DNA of 64,000 bases from Gonapodya prolifera JEL478. Its lineage: Eukaryota; Monoblepharomycota; Monoblepharidomycetes; Monoblepharidales; Gonapodyaceae. Location of the stretch: contig KQ965752.1 of NCBI GenBank assembly GCA_001574975.1, positions 252,802-316,801 on the forward strand, written 5' to 3'. The translations under genes and the position numbers were made by a program. The stretch's first letter is position 1; every line of letters starts with the position of its first letter. This document shows, piece after piece, positions 33,309 through 45,242 of the stretch. Below the pieces are notes generated by a model. The model was not told where the DNA came from. It made no database searches and worked only from the letters and a program-made list of their open reading frames with translations.

Positions 33309-35074
33309 CTAGTATCCACGCTCCCACTGGCTGTCGTACTGGTTCTGCATGCCTGCGCCGTACCCAAAGTTGCCCATGGCGTTGGAGTGCTGCGCAGGAG
33401 CTGGCTGCATGTGGCGGATGGGGCACTGTTGAATCCTGGAAGGGATAGAAGAAAATGAGCTTCATGCATTGACAACAATTAATAAAACTGTTCTCACCAG
33501 TGACCGGGGACTCCGCAGATCTTGCACACGTAGCCGTCGGGTGGCACTGTGGTAAAGGGCTTCCTCACACCGTTCTGCATGGTGATTCCGGCGGCACGAA
33601 GCTGCGCAGCCCTCTGAATGGCGGGCGAGTAAAGGCCTGGCGGTGGGGTTCCCATGGAGCCATCCTTGCGGTACATGGGGCCGTTGTTGGCTTGGACGGT
33701 GGGGTATTGAGGAGAGCGCTCTTTGTACAAAGAGCAGTTCTTCATGAAGTGACCGGGAATGAAGCAGAGCTAAGAAAACAATGTATAGTGTCAGTACGTC
33801 GTAACAAATAAGTGCGCCCAAATGCATCAAAATACCTTGCAGAGATAGTTCTCTGGGGGCACATCACCAGAGTACCCTTTCCGGAAGCCTTCGAAGCGAG
33901 GCCTCTCGCGGTACAGACTGCAGTGTTTCATAAAATGTCCAGGTACGAAGCAAAGCTTGCAGACGTAGCCCTCGGGAGGAGTAACGTTTGGAAGATCACG
34001 GTGGAAGAACGCCGACCTTCGCGAAAACGTCTGCGGATGCCCCGAGCCCATGACTCCAGTGTCCATGTCGTTATCGGACTCGGCGAACGCAGGTGGGTAA
34101 GATGATCGAGAGTTGGAGAGGTTTGACAAGGTACGAATGTCGATCCCCATTTGCTGCGCTCGCGCGATGGCCTCCGGGGGAAGAAGAGTGTATCCATCTG
34201 GCGAGGCAAGATTGCGGAGAGTGTGGTTATTGAAGGATCGAAGTTGGCCTGGAAATAATGGAGAAAGGTTAAATGGGATTTGGTGCACGGGCATTCACCC
34301 GATCACCGGAAAGGAAGCAAACGCATTCATTCCCCTGCGGATGCATCCGGAACAGTCCGAATTACACTCGAGATACCGGTCAAAAATATATACCTCGGTG
34401 ATTGAGGATCCAAGTTCGTTCGGCCACGTCAAGTCCACGCAAAAAACAGCCGAAGATGGACAGAACTCCTTTCCCTTGCGTCCAACCGTCACCAAATCCA
34501 TAGCATAGAGATACGAAGTATCGAGAGTCCCAATAGACGAGGTGCGAGTCGCGTCCGCCCAGGATGCTCCCCATGTCGCCAACAAAAGCCCACGGACCGC
34601 GGCCGTGCGTTGCTCACCTTCGCGGAGCATCCACTCCTCTCTCTGCATCCTCATCGCCATCTCTTCTTCCGCTTGGTCGATGTCGAGTCCTGCCATCTGC
34701 TGCTCAAGCTGGAGCATCTGGTCTGTTCCGGCTTGGTCGTGTTGGAAGCGGAGACCGAACGGAGACCCCTGCTGGTTCTGGTACATGGCGGGAGCCCCTT
34801 TGAGACTATCGGGGGGTGTCTGCTGACCGGTGGACGAGCTCGGCGGGGGAGGGGAAGCGGGTGCTTGCCCGTACGATTCGATACCCGCGACCTGGAGAAT
34901 TCGAGCGAGATGTTGCTCCGAGGGGGACGATGGCATCCGGTCAGAGAGCGGCATCTGCGGAGAGCGTTCAGACAAGAGACGCTCCAGGAAGGCGGTGTTC
35001 TCTACGAGGGCAGTCATCGTTTGAGTCAAGTCGGAATTTTTGTTTCCACTTTGCTGCATCGGGCCAATGCACAC
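33309..35074 (-). CDS. Protein with three CCHC-type zinc knuckles
   Basis: Read leftward, the N-terminus (start 35074, or 35059) is Gln/Ser/Pro-rich with leucines (FLERLLSERSPQMPLSDRM) and a helical segment (QLEQQMAGLDIDQAEEEMAM). After introns come PPEGYVCKLCFVPGHFMKHC (about 33985-33930), PPENYLCK joined across an intron to LCFIPGHFMKNC, and PPDGYVCKICGVPGHW joined across an intron to IQQCP. The three knuckles therefore share the spacing YxCKxCxxPGHxxxxC. This PPxGYVCxxCGxPGHxxxxCP form is known from the pre-mRNA 3'-end factor Mpe1/RBBP6, which normally carries one knuckle plus a DWNN domain. No DWNN domain was seen here. The last exon ends with a Gln/Gly/Tyr-rich tail and stop at 33309. 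An RNA-binding role is likely. Confidence 0.75.
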
Positions 35075-35249
35075 ACCACCTATCTAAAGGGGTTCATCTA
35101 CATAATGTTCCCGAACATTGAATAATTATTATGAGCCCGAAGATTTTGCCAGTCCAAATATTTACGTCGTTCTCAATTCGTAAAAGTGATTTCGATGAGA
35201 TGCTCGTCGATACAACAGTATTATATCGACTGTAAAGTGTCAGCTGAGA

Positions 35250-38200
35250 TTATGCTAGCAAAGGTGTCCTTTCATCGACATGGTGACCACCGTTCTCTCC
35301 CCGGTTCGGTCCTCCGTTGGCTCTCACGACCGGCCCTTGCATCTTCCGCCACAAAATCTCTTTCGAAACCTCACCTGGAACCAGAATCAATACCAAAGCG
35401 ACGGCCCATATTATTCCAATCCAAGCCCATGATAGTTCAGCAAGGCCCAGCGCGTCGTGAACACCAGGAATCACAGTGACGGTGACACCCGACCCAAACA
35501 CCGCAACAGCCCACAAACCGAACCGCCTGTTGGTGAAGTACCCGTGAATTCTCAGCGGCTCTACTTGTGTCCGACATGAAAGTCCCAGAACGACGTGTCC
35601 GATCAGCCACGCCATGAAAGCCATGGAAACGGGTAAACGAGGGTCGGCGCTCGGGTCGTGTTCCAGGGCGAGAAGTCCCGCTACGAATGCTCCTCCGACA
35701 ACACCAAAAAGAGCGAGACAAGCATAGACCATCGTCAGGATAGCGTGCCAACCAAAAACTCCGTCGGTAGATTTCGATGGTGGACGACGAAGGACGTGGC
35801 CTTCGGCAGGTTCGACAGGGAAGGTTGCCGAAGCGCCTAAGGTGAGTGTAATATTGTCGTGGTTACGGGTGGCACGTCAAGCCGGTACACAAAAAGTTTA
35901 CCCACCAACATCCATGAACATTTCAAGAATGACAACGTGCACGGGGTTCAGTGGAAGTTTACGGATAGTGACCAGAGCAACGATGAAGAGAATGATAATC
36001 TTCGCGAAAGAATTCGGTCCTTCGCATAAGTACGGAAGTTCGATCCTTCGTTTCATCACAACATAGGACTCACCGCAGATTTACAACCCAGGTAAAAAAT
36101 AACCGTCTTGCGCACATTATCGTGCATCCTCCGTCCTTCCTGTATGCAGTCAACAAGGCCTGCAATCCCACCTTCAGGTGAGAGCAGCACCAAGGAGGCC
36201 GAGTCCATCGCGACGTCCTAAACACCGGAACCACACCATGTCTCATTGACCCAACACCCAAAGCGATAAAGGCACTCACGGTCCTATTCGTCCCGCCACC
36301 GACCGCTACACCGACATCCGCCTGCGCCAGCGCCGGCCCGTCATTTGCCCCGTCGCCCACCATACCGACCACATGCCCCGCCTTCTGCAGCGCCGTCACA
36401 AGGTCGTACTTATTCTCCGGCGAGGCGCGGTAATACACGGCGGCAAGCTCGTCCTTGAAATCCTTGTCTTCCGCCGTCGCCGCGTCAGCCAACACACGGG
36501 CGAGCTCTTGCCCGCTCACGACAGTCCCCGTGACAGCCGGCCCCAGAAGGATCCCGGTCTCGCTCGCCACCGCCACCGCGGTACCCTCTCCGTCTCCCGT
36601 CGCCATGACGACGCGGACCCCGGCCTCGCGGAGCTTAGCGACGGTGTCGGCAGCGGATGGAAGAACGGGGTCGTGGAACAGGAACCCCCCGACGAACGTA
36701 CAGTCCTTGGACTCGAACAGCCCCGCGTCGTCGGACGCCGGCTCGTCGGGGACTTCAAACGTCCTCATCGCGTACGCGATGACCTGTCCCGTGTTGGCCG
36801 CCTCGTGGAAAAACCCCAACGCAGCCGCTCGCGCTTCCGAGGTCAACTCGACCGTGTCAGGGGTAGCTCCAGGACTGGCTCCCGCCTTGCGGGGCCCAAT
36901 CGCCCTGGTGCAGTGCGCAATGACCGTCTCTGGTGACCCCTTCAGCACCACCGCGACGCGTACCGCCTGCTCGGTCCTGGCCGACCGGCACCGACCCGAG
37001 ATTCGCGTGGTCGGGTTGAACGGCATCTCCGCGACGGGTTTGGGAAACTCTGCGATGGCCGAGGCGAGGGCGTCCCTGTACACGGGCAGGCGGCCGCTGT
37101 CTGTATCGAGGTAGGCCAGGATCGCGGCGTCGAAGACGTCCATCTCGTGCAGTGAGTGGGAGTCTCCCGCTGTTGCGTCGAGGAGCCCAGTGGAGAGTGC
37201 CCATGTCGACAGGAACAGCGCGATGCGTTCGACGTCGGAGGGTACGAGGGGGGTGGTGCTGGCGGGGTAGATCGCCTTGATGGGGTTTGGGTTCGCAACC
37301 CCGTTCGTCTGCGCCGCAGCGGTGGCGGCGTCATGCGCGCCCACGAAATCACCCGCCGCAATCAACACGGCGCTGCGCAAGTCCATCCCGATACCCCTTG
37401 TCAGGGTGCCCGTCTTATCCGTAACCAACACCTCAACCGCACCAAGCGAGTCCGCCGCCCTTAGCCGCCTCACAAGGGCGCCGTGGTCGGCCATCTTCCT
37501 CGCTCCGACCGCCATGACGGCCTTGACGATAAGGGGGAGCTCTTCGGGGATGGTCGCAAAGGCGAGTGACATGGCTGTGAGGATGGATGCCTGCCACGTG
37601 GTCCCGACCACGAAGTAGGAGAGGAGGAGCACGAGCAAGGAGACGGCAGCTGCGTTCCATGTGAGGATGTAGGTGACGCGTTTCATGAGTTTTTGGATGG
37701 GCGTTTTGCGGTCTTTTTGGCGGAACCGTTTGTGGGAGAGAGCGCGCAGGTGGGCGTAGCGTGTTGTGAGGCCCGTGTTGGTGGCGAGGAATGTGCCTGG
37801 AGGGGCGAGGGTTGGGTCAATTAGTTACCGATTGGTGCACCACCTGATGGAATGGACGGAGGTAAGAGGTGTCCGAAGAACTCACCTCGTCCGGAAACAA
37901 CATTCGTCATCGCATAACACTGGTCCACTTCCGCTTCCTTATCCTCAGAAGATCCTGCCACAGGAACGAACTTTGACACCGCTGAGGACTCGCCCGACAA
38001 GAGGCTCTCGTCCACTGCCAGCCCAACAGACTCCACGACTTGAGCATCACATGGGAGCTTTTGGCCGCGGGAGAGGAAGAATATGTCGCCTGGGTGAATG
38101 GGCGGGCGGGGGTGAGATGAGATGGTTGTGGTTGGGAAAGGAGCGATTGATCCTTCAGCCTGTCGTCTCGATACATGCTCCGCGTGGGATGTTCGCCGCC

Positions 38201-39035
38201 GGCGGACAGTCTCGGTCAGCGCCAAGCGGCGCTTAGACCTCGATGTCGCTCCGCGACGTGTACCTCGGTCAGCGCTATCGCGCTCAGGCCTCGGGTTCGC
38301 ACCGCGAGGATCATTCCGCTTCGCGGTTCACCCGCCTCTGGCGAACAGCCTTGCTTCGCTCGGTCCTCGGTCAGCGCCTAGCGGCGCTTAGGCCTCGATG
38401 TCGCTCCGCGAGGAACATTCCGCTTCGATCGCCTCCGGCGGATAGCCTCGGTCAGCACCTCGTGGCGCATAGCCCACTGTCGCTCAACCCCCCCTCCCCC
38501 CGCTAGATACCTGGTACGAGATAATCCGATCGAAGAATCGTGAGTTTCTTGTCCCTCAAAACGGCGATATTGTGCGCGATAGAACCGTGCAGTTTGTCGA
38601 GCGAGCTCTTGGCGTTGTACTCGGTCACCACTTCGACGGAGACCAGAAGACACACGGTGACGAAGATTGTGACTTGACGTCGAGAGATATCACCGGGTCA
38701 GCGTCGTCTGCAGAAAAATCTCCCTCGCTCTGTCCAAGGACAAACCACGCACGAGTGTCGACCACATTTCCCCACAGCGAGTACAGCGTGCCCAAGATGA
38801 GCAAGAGCACCATCATGGGTTCCTGCACTTCCTCCCACACGACGGCGAGAAACGTGCGCTGCAGTTTGGGGTCATCGAGGTCGTTGGGGCCTTCAGTCGT
38901 TGAAAAGACAAAAGGTGAGCGAGGAGTCCTGGACCGAAGAATCGTGGAGTGGCGATTCTCACCATAGGATTTGAGACGCTCGGCTGCTTCAGTGGACGTG
39001 AGACCGTCGGTTTTCGAGTGCGCGTGGCCGTTCAT
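35250..39035 (-). CDS. P2-type cation-transporting ATPase (PEEL type)
   Basis: This is an ATP-driven cation pump in a membrane. The cation-ATPase N-domain opens the protein (LTSTEAAERLKSYGENR). Next come EEVQEPMMVLLLILGTLYS and LAVDESLLSGESSAVSK (TGES-equivalent). The M4 motif is FATIPEELPLIVKAVMAVGA, and the phosphorylation site VTDKTGTLTRG. The P-domain shows MATGDGEGTAVAVASETGIL, and the hinge MVGDGANDGPALAQADVGVA. After LILEMFMDVG the C-terminal helices run to the stop at 35250. PEEL or PEEF in M4, instead of the PEGL of SERCA/PMCA pumps, is a feature I associate with bacterial-type HAD-IC cation ATPases. The transported ion cannot be named. All catalytic motifs are intact. One intron (about 38110-38510) is filled by the GC-rich repeat. 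Confidence 0.85.
38190..38490 (-). repeat. GC-rich hairpin repeat, copy C, in a P-type ATPase intron
   Basis: Three to four units lie in gene sense, each with GAGGCCTAAGCG, GCTAGGCGCTGACCGAGG, CCGCCGGAGGCGA and an inverted pair around GCGAAGCGGAATG with CTCGCGGAGCGAC. It is the best-preserved array in the window and begins about 30 bases after the 5' splice site. Confidence 0.75.
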
Positions 39036-39330
39036 TGGTGTGCAAACTGAATGGCAATCCGCCGCTGCTTAGGGACCGACCAAAGCTATCACACAGATCA
39101 CGATCTTACTGACTTTTTAGTGTGTCACATTTGTTCGAAACAAGCTGATATTGAATGTGAAGATTGCCCCGGGCTGTCCCCCTGGATGTTTCAACAACCC
39201 TTGCCTGGCTACCGCTCGCTCTTTTCCTTGGTGATTATGATAGAAAGAAAAGGACAATGTACCCAAAAATCATTTTTTATCTCTTCGATTATCCTAGGCC
39301 TTTTCCTCTGCCAAGAGGGGAGCCTTATCA

Positions 39331-40290
39331 TCAAGCCACGCCTGTCCTCATCGTCACGGTGAGATTGAAAATCCTCGCCCTCGTCGTCGCCCTCGTCGTC
39401 ATAGTACGGGCCTTCATCCTCACTGCCTGATTCGTCCTCATCAATCCACCAGCTCCCTCCGACGTCATCTTCCTTATGCTCGCCTTGTTCTCGTCCTCGT
39501 CTGCAGCTTCGTTCCTGTCCTTATCGTCATCCTCAACATGGTCGTGCGGGCCATCATCCTCGTTGTCTCCAGGGCAATATTCATCGTTGTCATCATTCCA
39601 ACTTCCACCGCTCTCGCTTTTCGATCCGAATATTTCCTCCACCAGGAAGTGCAGATCACAAAGAGCACTTTTGAATACGGTGTTGTCGCAGTTCAGCTTC
39701 CTCCACCACGATGCCGCCTTTTTGTCCATGTCCAGAATGATGGCATGCAGTATGACAAGCCATGATTCGATTTCAAACAACAAGCGCCCCATATAATCGG
39801 TCCGCGCGTGCTACTACTTTGCGGCGTCGTTGCGCAAAGATTCCGCCACGAGCTTCACCAATCGCGGGAGCAGCTGAAGAGAAGGATGCAGCAATATCTT
39901 CTGGAAGGTTCGGGATTTTGTTACCCCCAGCTCCAAGAACTTAATGTCTATGTGGCACAAGCTCCCCGGACGCGTCGGGAGACAGAACATCGCCAAAGCC
40001 TTTCCCAAGTCACTGGCGAAAAGGACCCCCAAGACCTTTCGGTGGATCGCAATCTCCCTTGGCTCAGCCGACTTGTCCGGTATAAACATCGGGTTAGGTT
40101 CGGGATCATTGGAAAAGAGCAGCTGCTGTAGGTCGTGCTTGCCCTGATTTATCGCCTTTGTTCGATGGTCCGGGTAAATGTCGAGCTCCTTTGACTGCGC
40201 GTTCCAGAAATTTTTGTAGAAATCGATGATCCTTAGTTTGTATCCGTTCTCACGGGTCTCCATGAGCTCCAGCACCTCTTCTGAAGTCAA
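39331..40290 (-). CDS. Hypothetical protein related to the C-rich MYND gene's N-domain, with in-frame stops
   Basis: One frame runs from about 40320 (ENGYKLRIIDFYKNFWNAQS) to 39331, interrupted by two consecutive TAG codons near 39814. The segment LGVLFASDLGKALAMFCL, then RTFQKILLHPSLQLLPRLVK, parallels a segment of the MYND gene at 51.9 kb (LLASAVGREHAIHAY, then RISILVEPSLNLLPRFIQAM). The second part continues as LFEIESWLVILHAIILDMDK and then becomes very acidic (DNEDDGPHDHVEDDDKDRNE). No MYND finger follows. The double stop suggests either a pseudogene or an intron that removes it (a GTAGTA donor overlaps the stops). No family is recognised. Confidence 0.45.
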
Positions 40291-40506
40291 TCGGTATAGT
40301 TTGTACCCATTGTACTTGTCGAGGGATCAGACCGCAGATGACGGGGGAGAGTGCGAATTATCACGCGGATCAATATCACGAGAGCCGTGCGTTGTGCGAC
40401 GGTTTAATGTCTCGTTTCTGCAAGTGGGCTTTGAATCACAGCTGTGGACGCACCAAACCACTTGCAAAAGATCAACCACTTGGTCCACCCAGGCCAGCAA
40501 GACACC

Positions 40507-41868
40507 ATGGCTGAAAAATTCGGCCGCTGGCGAGACCCGGGCACAGGCATTGCACCATTTCTTCCCATCACGCCCTCTATCGTCGACACCTCCCCCGTTG
40601 AACTCGCCGCGCGATACACTCTTGTGACCATCCTACTCGTCCCACGCCTCGCCACCCTCGTGCTGGGGATACTTGGTGTAGTTATTGTGGGAGACTTGGT
40701 GGGGCTTCTGGTGAGCGATGGACGACGCGATGTGTTGGCGATATGACAGATTGACGGACCACCTTTTGAAGATTTCCATCGTCCCACCGCTCGCCGGGGT
40801 CTGGCGAAGATGGACCTACTTTATCTTTTTCCGCTCGATCCTCTTCGCTTTGGGGTTCTGGCAGATCGAGGAACGAGAGGCAACGTTGCGAAAAGGGTGA
40901 GCTGTCGGAACACTTGACGTGCACCGTCGGGCGGGAGACTGACCACCATCACTTCAAATAAATTCACTGAAAGGCGACCACTTGATCGTGGCGGACACGC
41001 GGACGGGAAGGTTGCGCCAGGTGACTTGGTCGTGTCGAATCACTGTTCGTACGTCGACGTGCTGTGGCTGGCACATAGGTGAGTGCGCGGCGACCATATC
41101 GCAAATAAGCAACTGGGCTTAGTTGTGACTTCGCACCCATGATCCCCAGATACGCACCGACCTTCGTCGCACCATGTTCTTCCGATGCCGTGGATACACC
41201 CCCGAACTTCCTACCCATCCACCCCCTTCGCTACATCCTTGTCCTGTTGTCTTCGTCCGCCCACCCCACTCTTTCCTCCAAAGGAGGCTCCTCCTTGCGT
41301 TCCCTCCTCACTACCGCGAAATCTTCTGGACACCCGATATGCTTCTTCCCGGAGGAGACCACGGGAAATGGGAGGGGCTTGTTGAGGTTTGGTGATGGCT
41401 TGAGCGGCGTAGACGTGAGCGACAGTAAGGCGAGAGTGCACGTCATTGGATTTCGGTGAGTTCGATGCAAAGTGCAGCCGCGTTTTCATGCCAAAGACAT
41501 CCTTCCCGTGCACCAACTTCACAAGCTTCGACACCGACCGCCCCTCCGCCACATTCCCGCACGGCTCCTTCCCCTCGCACCTCCTCTCCCTTCTGCTCTC
41601 ACCCTCGCAAACCCTCGTCGTCTTCCACCTCCCCCCCGCGGAGCTCGCCAACCTCTCCGTCGGCACCACCGACGAGACGACCGCATCGCTGGTTGCTCAG
41701 GCGCTAGGCAGGGTGGTGCGACTGCGTCAGACGGGACTGGGGTGGAGGGATAAAGAGGAGTTTGTGCAGTTTTGGAGGAAGAAGGGCGAGGGGAGAAAAG
41801 AGAGGAGCGACGATGGACCGAAGGTTGTGAAGGGACCGCTGGCTGGGAAGAGGTCGGCGAGAGGGTAG
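40507..41868 (+). CDS. Lysophospholipid (1-acylglycerol-3-phosphate type) acyltransferase
   Basis: The enzyme transfers an acyl group from acyl-CoA to a lysophospholipid. The start at 40507 (MAEKFGRWRDPGTGIAPFLP) leads to a membrane helix (ARYTLVTILLVPRLATLVLG). After an intron comes a second hydrophobic region (FIFFRSILFALGFW). Then come the acyltransferase blocks: GDLVVSNHCSYVDVLWLA (catalytic HxxxxD), a middle block (YAPTFVAPC), and FPEETTGNGRGLLRFGDGL in place of FPEGT. The last exons contain FDTDRPSATFPHGSFPSHLL and a basic C-terminus ending at 41868. Four or five introns of about 60-90 bases are evident. The layout recalls yeast Vps66/Loa1-type acyltransferases. Substrate specificity is not determined. 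It appears complete. Confidence 0.85.
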
Positions 41869-42075
41869 AAGATGTAGGCAGAGTAACTGCGTTCTTCGCT
41901 GAGAAAAGAGGTCGAAACGAGAGGCGTCGATGTCGCTGGTGATTGGAAATGAGTATGACGAATGTGTTGGTCCAAGAAAATGAAAAGAATCCTCGTGCGA
42001 GCTGCTCTATGTTCAGGTACAAATATCCTAAGATGTAATGTTGCTCCAACAACTTACTTAACTAGGTGTGTATTT

Positions 42076-42933
42076 TCATGAGTCCGTATCGCCCCGCGTT
42101 TCAGAAAAGTCAGAACCCGTCGCATTCCGCTTCGTGTGACAGTAAGGACACGTGTGACCCGTCGAAGCACAGGGGCCGATCTCGTCCATAAATAGAAGGA
42201 ACTTTCCACACACTTCGCACAATGTCTCTTCGTAGCTGTCCGCGCACATCATTTCGCATTCGCACAAAGTGTCGTGTTGGTGGCAGAATGTAGAAATGTT
42301 CCCACAGGCAACGCAGTCCGCTCCGCACTTGGGACAGGCTTCTGTTCCACAATAAGCGATTTGCACGCAAGATATCCAGCCTGCATAGACGCGACAATCT
42401 GGGCACATCTTAACCAGCTCGGCGCACGCACCGCAACAACGAATTGCAATGGTGTTGAAGGGTCCACCACACCCTAAACACTCGTCTGGTTCACTGCAAT
42501 ACACACCATCGCCATCTAGACACCAAGAGTATGACGGAAAACGTCTGTCGCAACATGTGCAAGGGTGGGGTTATAATGCAATGCTTGATGGCGCTGTTTT
42601 CAACTCCATTAGAACACCAAACCTTACCGCAGGAGCCAATTCCCAATCACGAATGCCGCCATTCATCCGCGCAGCAGAATCAACAACATGCCCACGATGA
42701 AGTGGTCCCTTCGTGATTCCTTTGGCCCTCGTTTCGCTGTCCGACAAGTCCAACCGCTGCAGACTATGCGACGTCCATTGTGAAAAGCGACCCTTCTGAG
42801 ACGCCAGCTCCACAAAATCTCGTTCGGTCCCCAGACACCCGATGAAGGATGCGTCACGGAGAGATGTGAAAGCGTCCAAAATTCGAACTAGGTGGGGACG
42901 GTGGTCTGGCGGAGGAGAGCGTAGGGAGGACAT
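42076..42933 (-). CDS. Cysteine-rich protein, two or more exons
   Basis: The C-terminal exon (about 42504-42076) has roughly 25 cysteines in repeated CxxC pairs: ECLGCGGPFNTIAIRCCGAC, MCPDCRV, ACPKCGADCVACG, LCEVCGKF, CPYC. This is a typical layout of tandem zinc ribbons. The upstream exon (start 42933) has a short leucine-rich region (RPHLVRILDAFTSLRDASFI; LQRLDLSDSE). A junction between them is likely near 42510-42560 (TTGCAG and GTCTAG acceptors), but the frame join is not proven. It could alternatively be two genes. No family is recognised. Zinc binding is a reasonable inference. Confidence 0.5.
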
Positions 42934-43201
42934 GAGCAGAGAGAGGTGGAGGGCGAGGAAGAAGAAATAGCGGTAATTGAGGGATGGAACGACTGAGCGA
43001 AGTTGCTTTGGTCAAGTAGTGTGCATGAGCCATAACGCATCATTTCAAGTCACACTATATTTCTCCCATACAAAAGCGCCAAAGTGGCTCAGCGGCTGGG
43101 TCACTGTACATTCCTCGCAGTTTTTTTCAGGAAGATCGAAACACGTCCGGCGTACTATTGCTTGAGGGGAACCTCACGTGTCGGAAGGGAGGGAAAGGCC
43201 G

Positions 43202-43752
43202 CATCCTCCACGATGCAAAGCCAAAGAACCCCTTTGCCACCTCATCCCGCCACTCGCTATGTGGAAGACTTTGGCCTTGACTCCTCCTTCACAACCACTC
43301 TTCCTCCCAACAACTCCTTGATTTCCTTCACCTTCAAAACGAACGTATCGCCACCTTTTCCCTCCTCCTCCATCCAGACTCCTACCCAGTCCTGCCCCGT
43401 CCGTCCTTCCTCGTTTTCACCATTGAGAGGTTCCCCGATCCGTGAGCGCAGAGAGGGTTGATTGCGATCACTAAAACGTCGTGTTCCTCTCCAGGAAAGG
43501 TGGTGGAGGAAGTCGAGTCCATCGCATTAGCAGGAACTCGTTGTGAGACAGCGACAACAATGAGCATTCTGATTGTCGCAGATTTCGCCGATGATAAAGA
43601 AGGGAGAGAGTGGCATGGAATCGAACTGTGGCGGGGAATTCTGTGAGTTGGGGCGTGTCTGGGGGGAAAAAAGATACGACTGGTGTGAATGGAACGAGGA
43701 CATGTCCGTGTTGTTCTCTGACGGGCGGGAATTCCGCATTTTCGAAGGAATG
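43202..43752 (+). CDS. Possible multi-exon gene, unrecognised
   Basis: Two adjacent exons look protein-like. The first contains SQQLLDFLHLQNERIATFSL, then LLHPDSYPVLPRPSFLVFTI and ERFPDP before a GTGAGC donor at about 43441. The second, after CTCCAG at 43493, has GKVVEEVESIALAGTRCETA and ILIVADFADDKEGREWHG, then a GTGAGT donor near 43642. A third may contain YDWCEWNEDMSVLFSDGREF. The exon carrying the possible start (MQSQRTPLPPHPATRYVEDF, 43213) would need a frame change before SQQLL. I cannot name the family. The gene may be separate from, or continue into, the thioesterase downstream. Confidence 0.35.
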
Positions 43753-45242
43753 ACTCGGGTAAATTTCCCACTCAGAATCAACCAGCATTCGGAAACACCG
43801 AGGAGTCGAAATGACGAAACCCAGTCTCAGTACGTCTCCAGCCTCTTCACTACGTGTAGGCCTATCTCCATCGCCCTGCCGATCACGCCAGAGTCCGCCC
43901 TCACAGTGACGTTCTCCCACACCACCCGTACCGAATCACCGCCGACGCTTGGTGGGACGAGGGAGTCGGCGGTGTGGACTGGAATATTCGACGACCAATT
44001 TGTGTCGACGTGAGTGAAGGAACGTCTTGCGATGGTGGAGAGTCGGAATCAAACGTCGGGTTCGTAGATGGGCTCCGTTTGGGGGCTACGTGCTCGCACT
44101 CGCGCTCCACGTCACCAAGGAGGAAGTCAAACGGAGAGGTCTTGTCGGAAAATACCCAGGTGAGCTCGTTCGCGACTGGGGGAAGGAAGGATATTGGATA
44201 TCAATATTGAACGATAATCCGAACTTCGTCTCAAGAACCCGTCTCCATGACTACCTCCCTCATGGAAGGCGGCCGTGTCGACGCTCCATACCTCGCCATC
44301 GTAACTCCCGTTCGTCTCGGGGGCCGCTTTGCCGTGTTCGACGTCACATTTCGTCAAGAATCCGCAAAGAAGAAGGGCGTATGGGGCACCTTGTTCAACG
44401 CCAAAGTCACAATGGCGGATCTGGCGGGTGAAAAGGGGTACTCGGCCATCCTCAGCAATGACGGACGCTCGAAAGTCGACTACCCTTTCGCTCCTCCCGC
44501 TCTGTCACTTGTTCCGTCCGACTCCTCTTCCTCACCTTCCTCGCGCCTCACCGGCCTCGGCCTCCCACCTCGCAACACTTGCGTCCTGCGCACCGACTTC
44601 GACTCGGCCAACTTCCTCCGCAGCCCCCGCACCGGACACAACTTTGTCGAAGTGATCGAGACGCTCGACGAGCCACACGACCCACTGTCCCTCCCCGACA
44701 TCGAAAAGGGCACCGAGTGGCGCAAGTGGGTCCGATGGAAAGATAATGGGGATGTTCAGGATACGGTGGCGTTGGCGTTTTGGGCCGATCTGTGGCATTC
44801 CCCTGTTGGGTGGGGGATGAGGAAGGGGAAGGATGACGGACAAGCGCAGGGACCTGTGCGTGAATTTTGCTTCTTGGGTACTCTTGTTGGCTGATTGTGG
44901 GCTGATTGATCTTTACCCCTCGTCCCGGTCTGGCGTACAAGACCCTCGAGTTTCAAATCCAAATCCGCGCCATTCCCGACCCCACGCTCGAATGGATCCT
45001 GATCGCTTCCAGGTCTCTCTTCGCGACGAACGGCGCTAAGCGGGAGTGGGATGTGGAGATCTGGGACGAGCGAGGAGTGTTATTATCTGTTGCCAGGTGA
45101 GGGTTAATATTAAGGCACAGTTCGTGTTGACAAATCATGCATATCTACGACGGGGGCAATGATTTTCAGACAGCTCTCCGTCTCATCTCCGAGAACGCAA
45201 AGGAAGATTGATTCGCAGGGAAAGAATAAGAGCACAATTTAA
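43753..45242 (+). CDS. TesB-like acyl-CoA thioesterase (double hotdog)
   Basis: Exons join in phase. The first ends TESPPTLGGTRESAVWTGIF plus DDQFVST at a GTGAGT near 44010. The second, after TAG at 44069, gives WAPFGGYVLALALHVTKEEV (GGY block of the N-terminal hotdog). The third gives PEPVSMTTSLMEGGRVDAPY, then VRLGGRFAVFDVTFRQES, DFDSANFLRSPRTGHNFVEV and the tryptophan-rich linker (WADLWHSPVGWGM). The fourth gives LAYKTLEFQIQIRAIPDPTL and ILIASRSLFATNGAKREWDV, with WDERGVLLSVA. The fifth (45170) gives RQLSVSSPRTQRKIDSQGKN, stop at 45242. This is the order of acyl-CoA thioesterase II-like proteins, which hydrolyse acyl-CoA. The start is uncertain; in-frame sequence is open from 43573. Confidence 0.72.

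Noticed and set aside
36455-37618. Long plus-strand frames over the ATPase gene
   Set aside because: Antisense shadows of the high-GC ATPase coding frame.
43202-43752. STIL-like N-terminal domain in the unrecognised gene
   Set aside because: A few words (FTIERFPDPG) resemble STIL-type text, but conserved positions beyond them do not, so no function was assigned.
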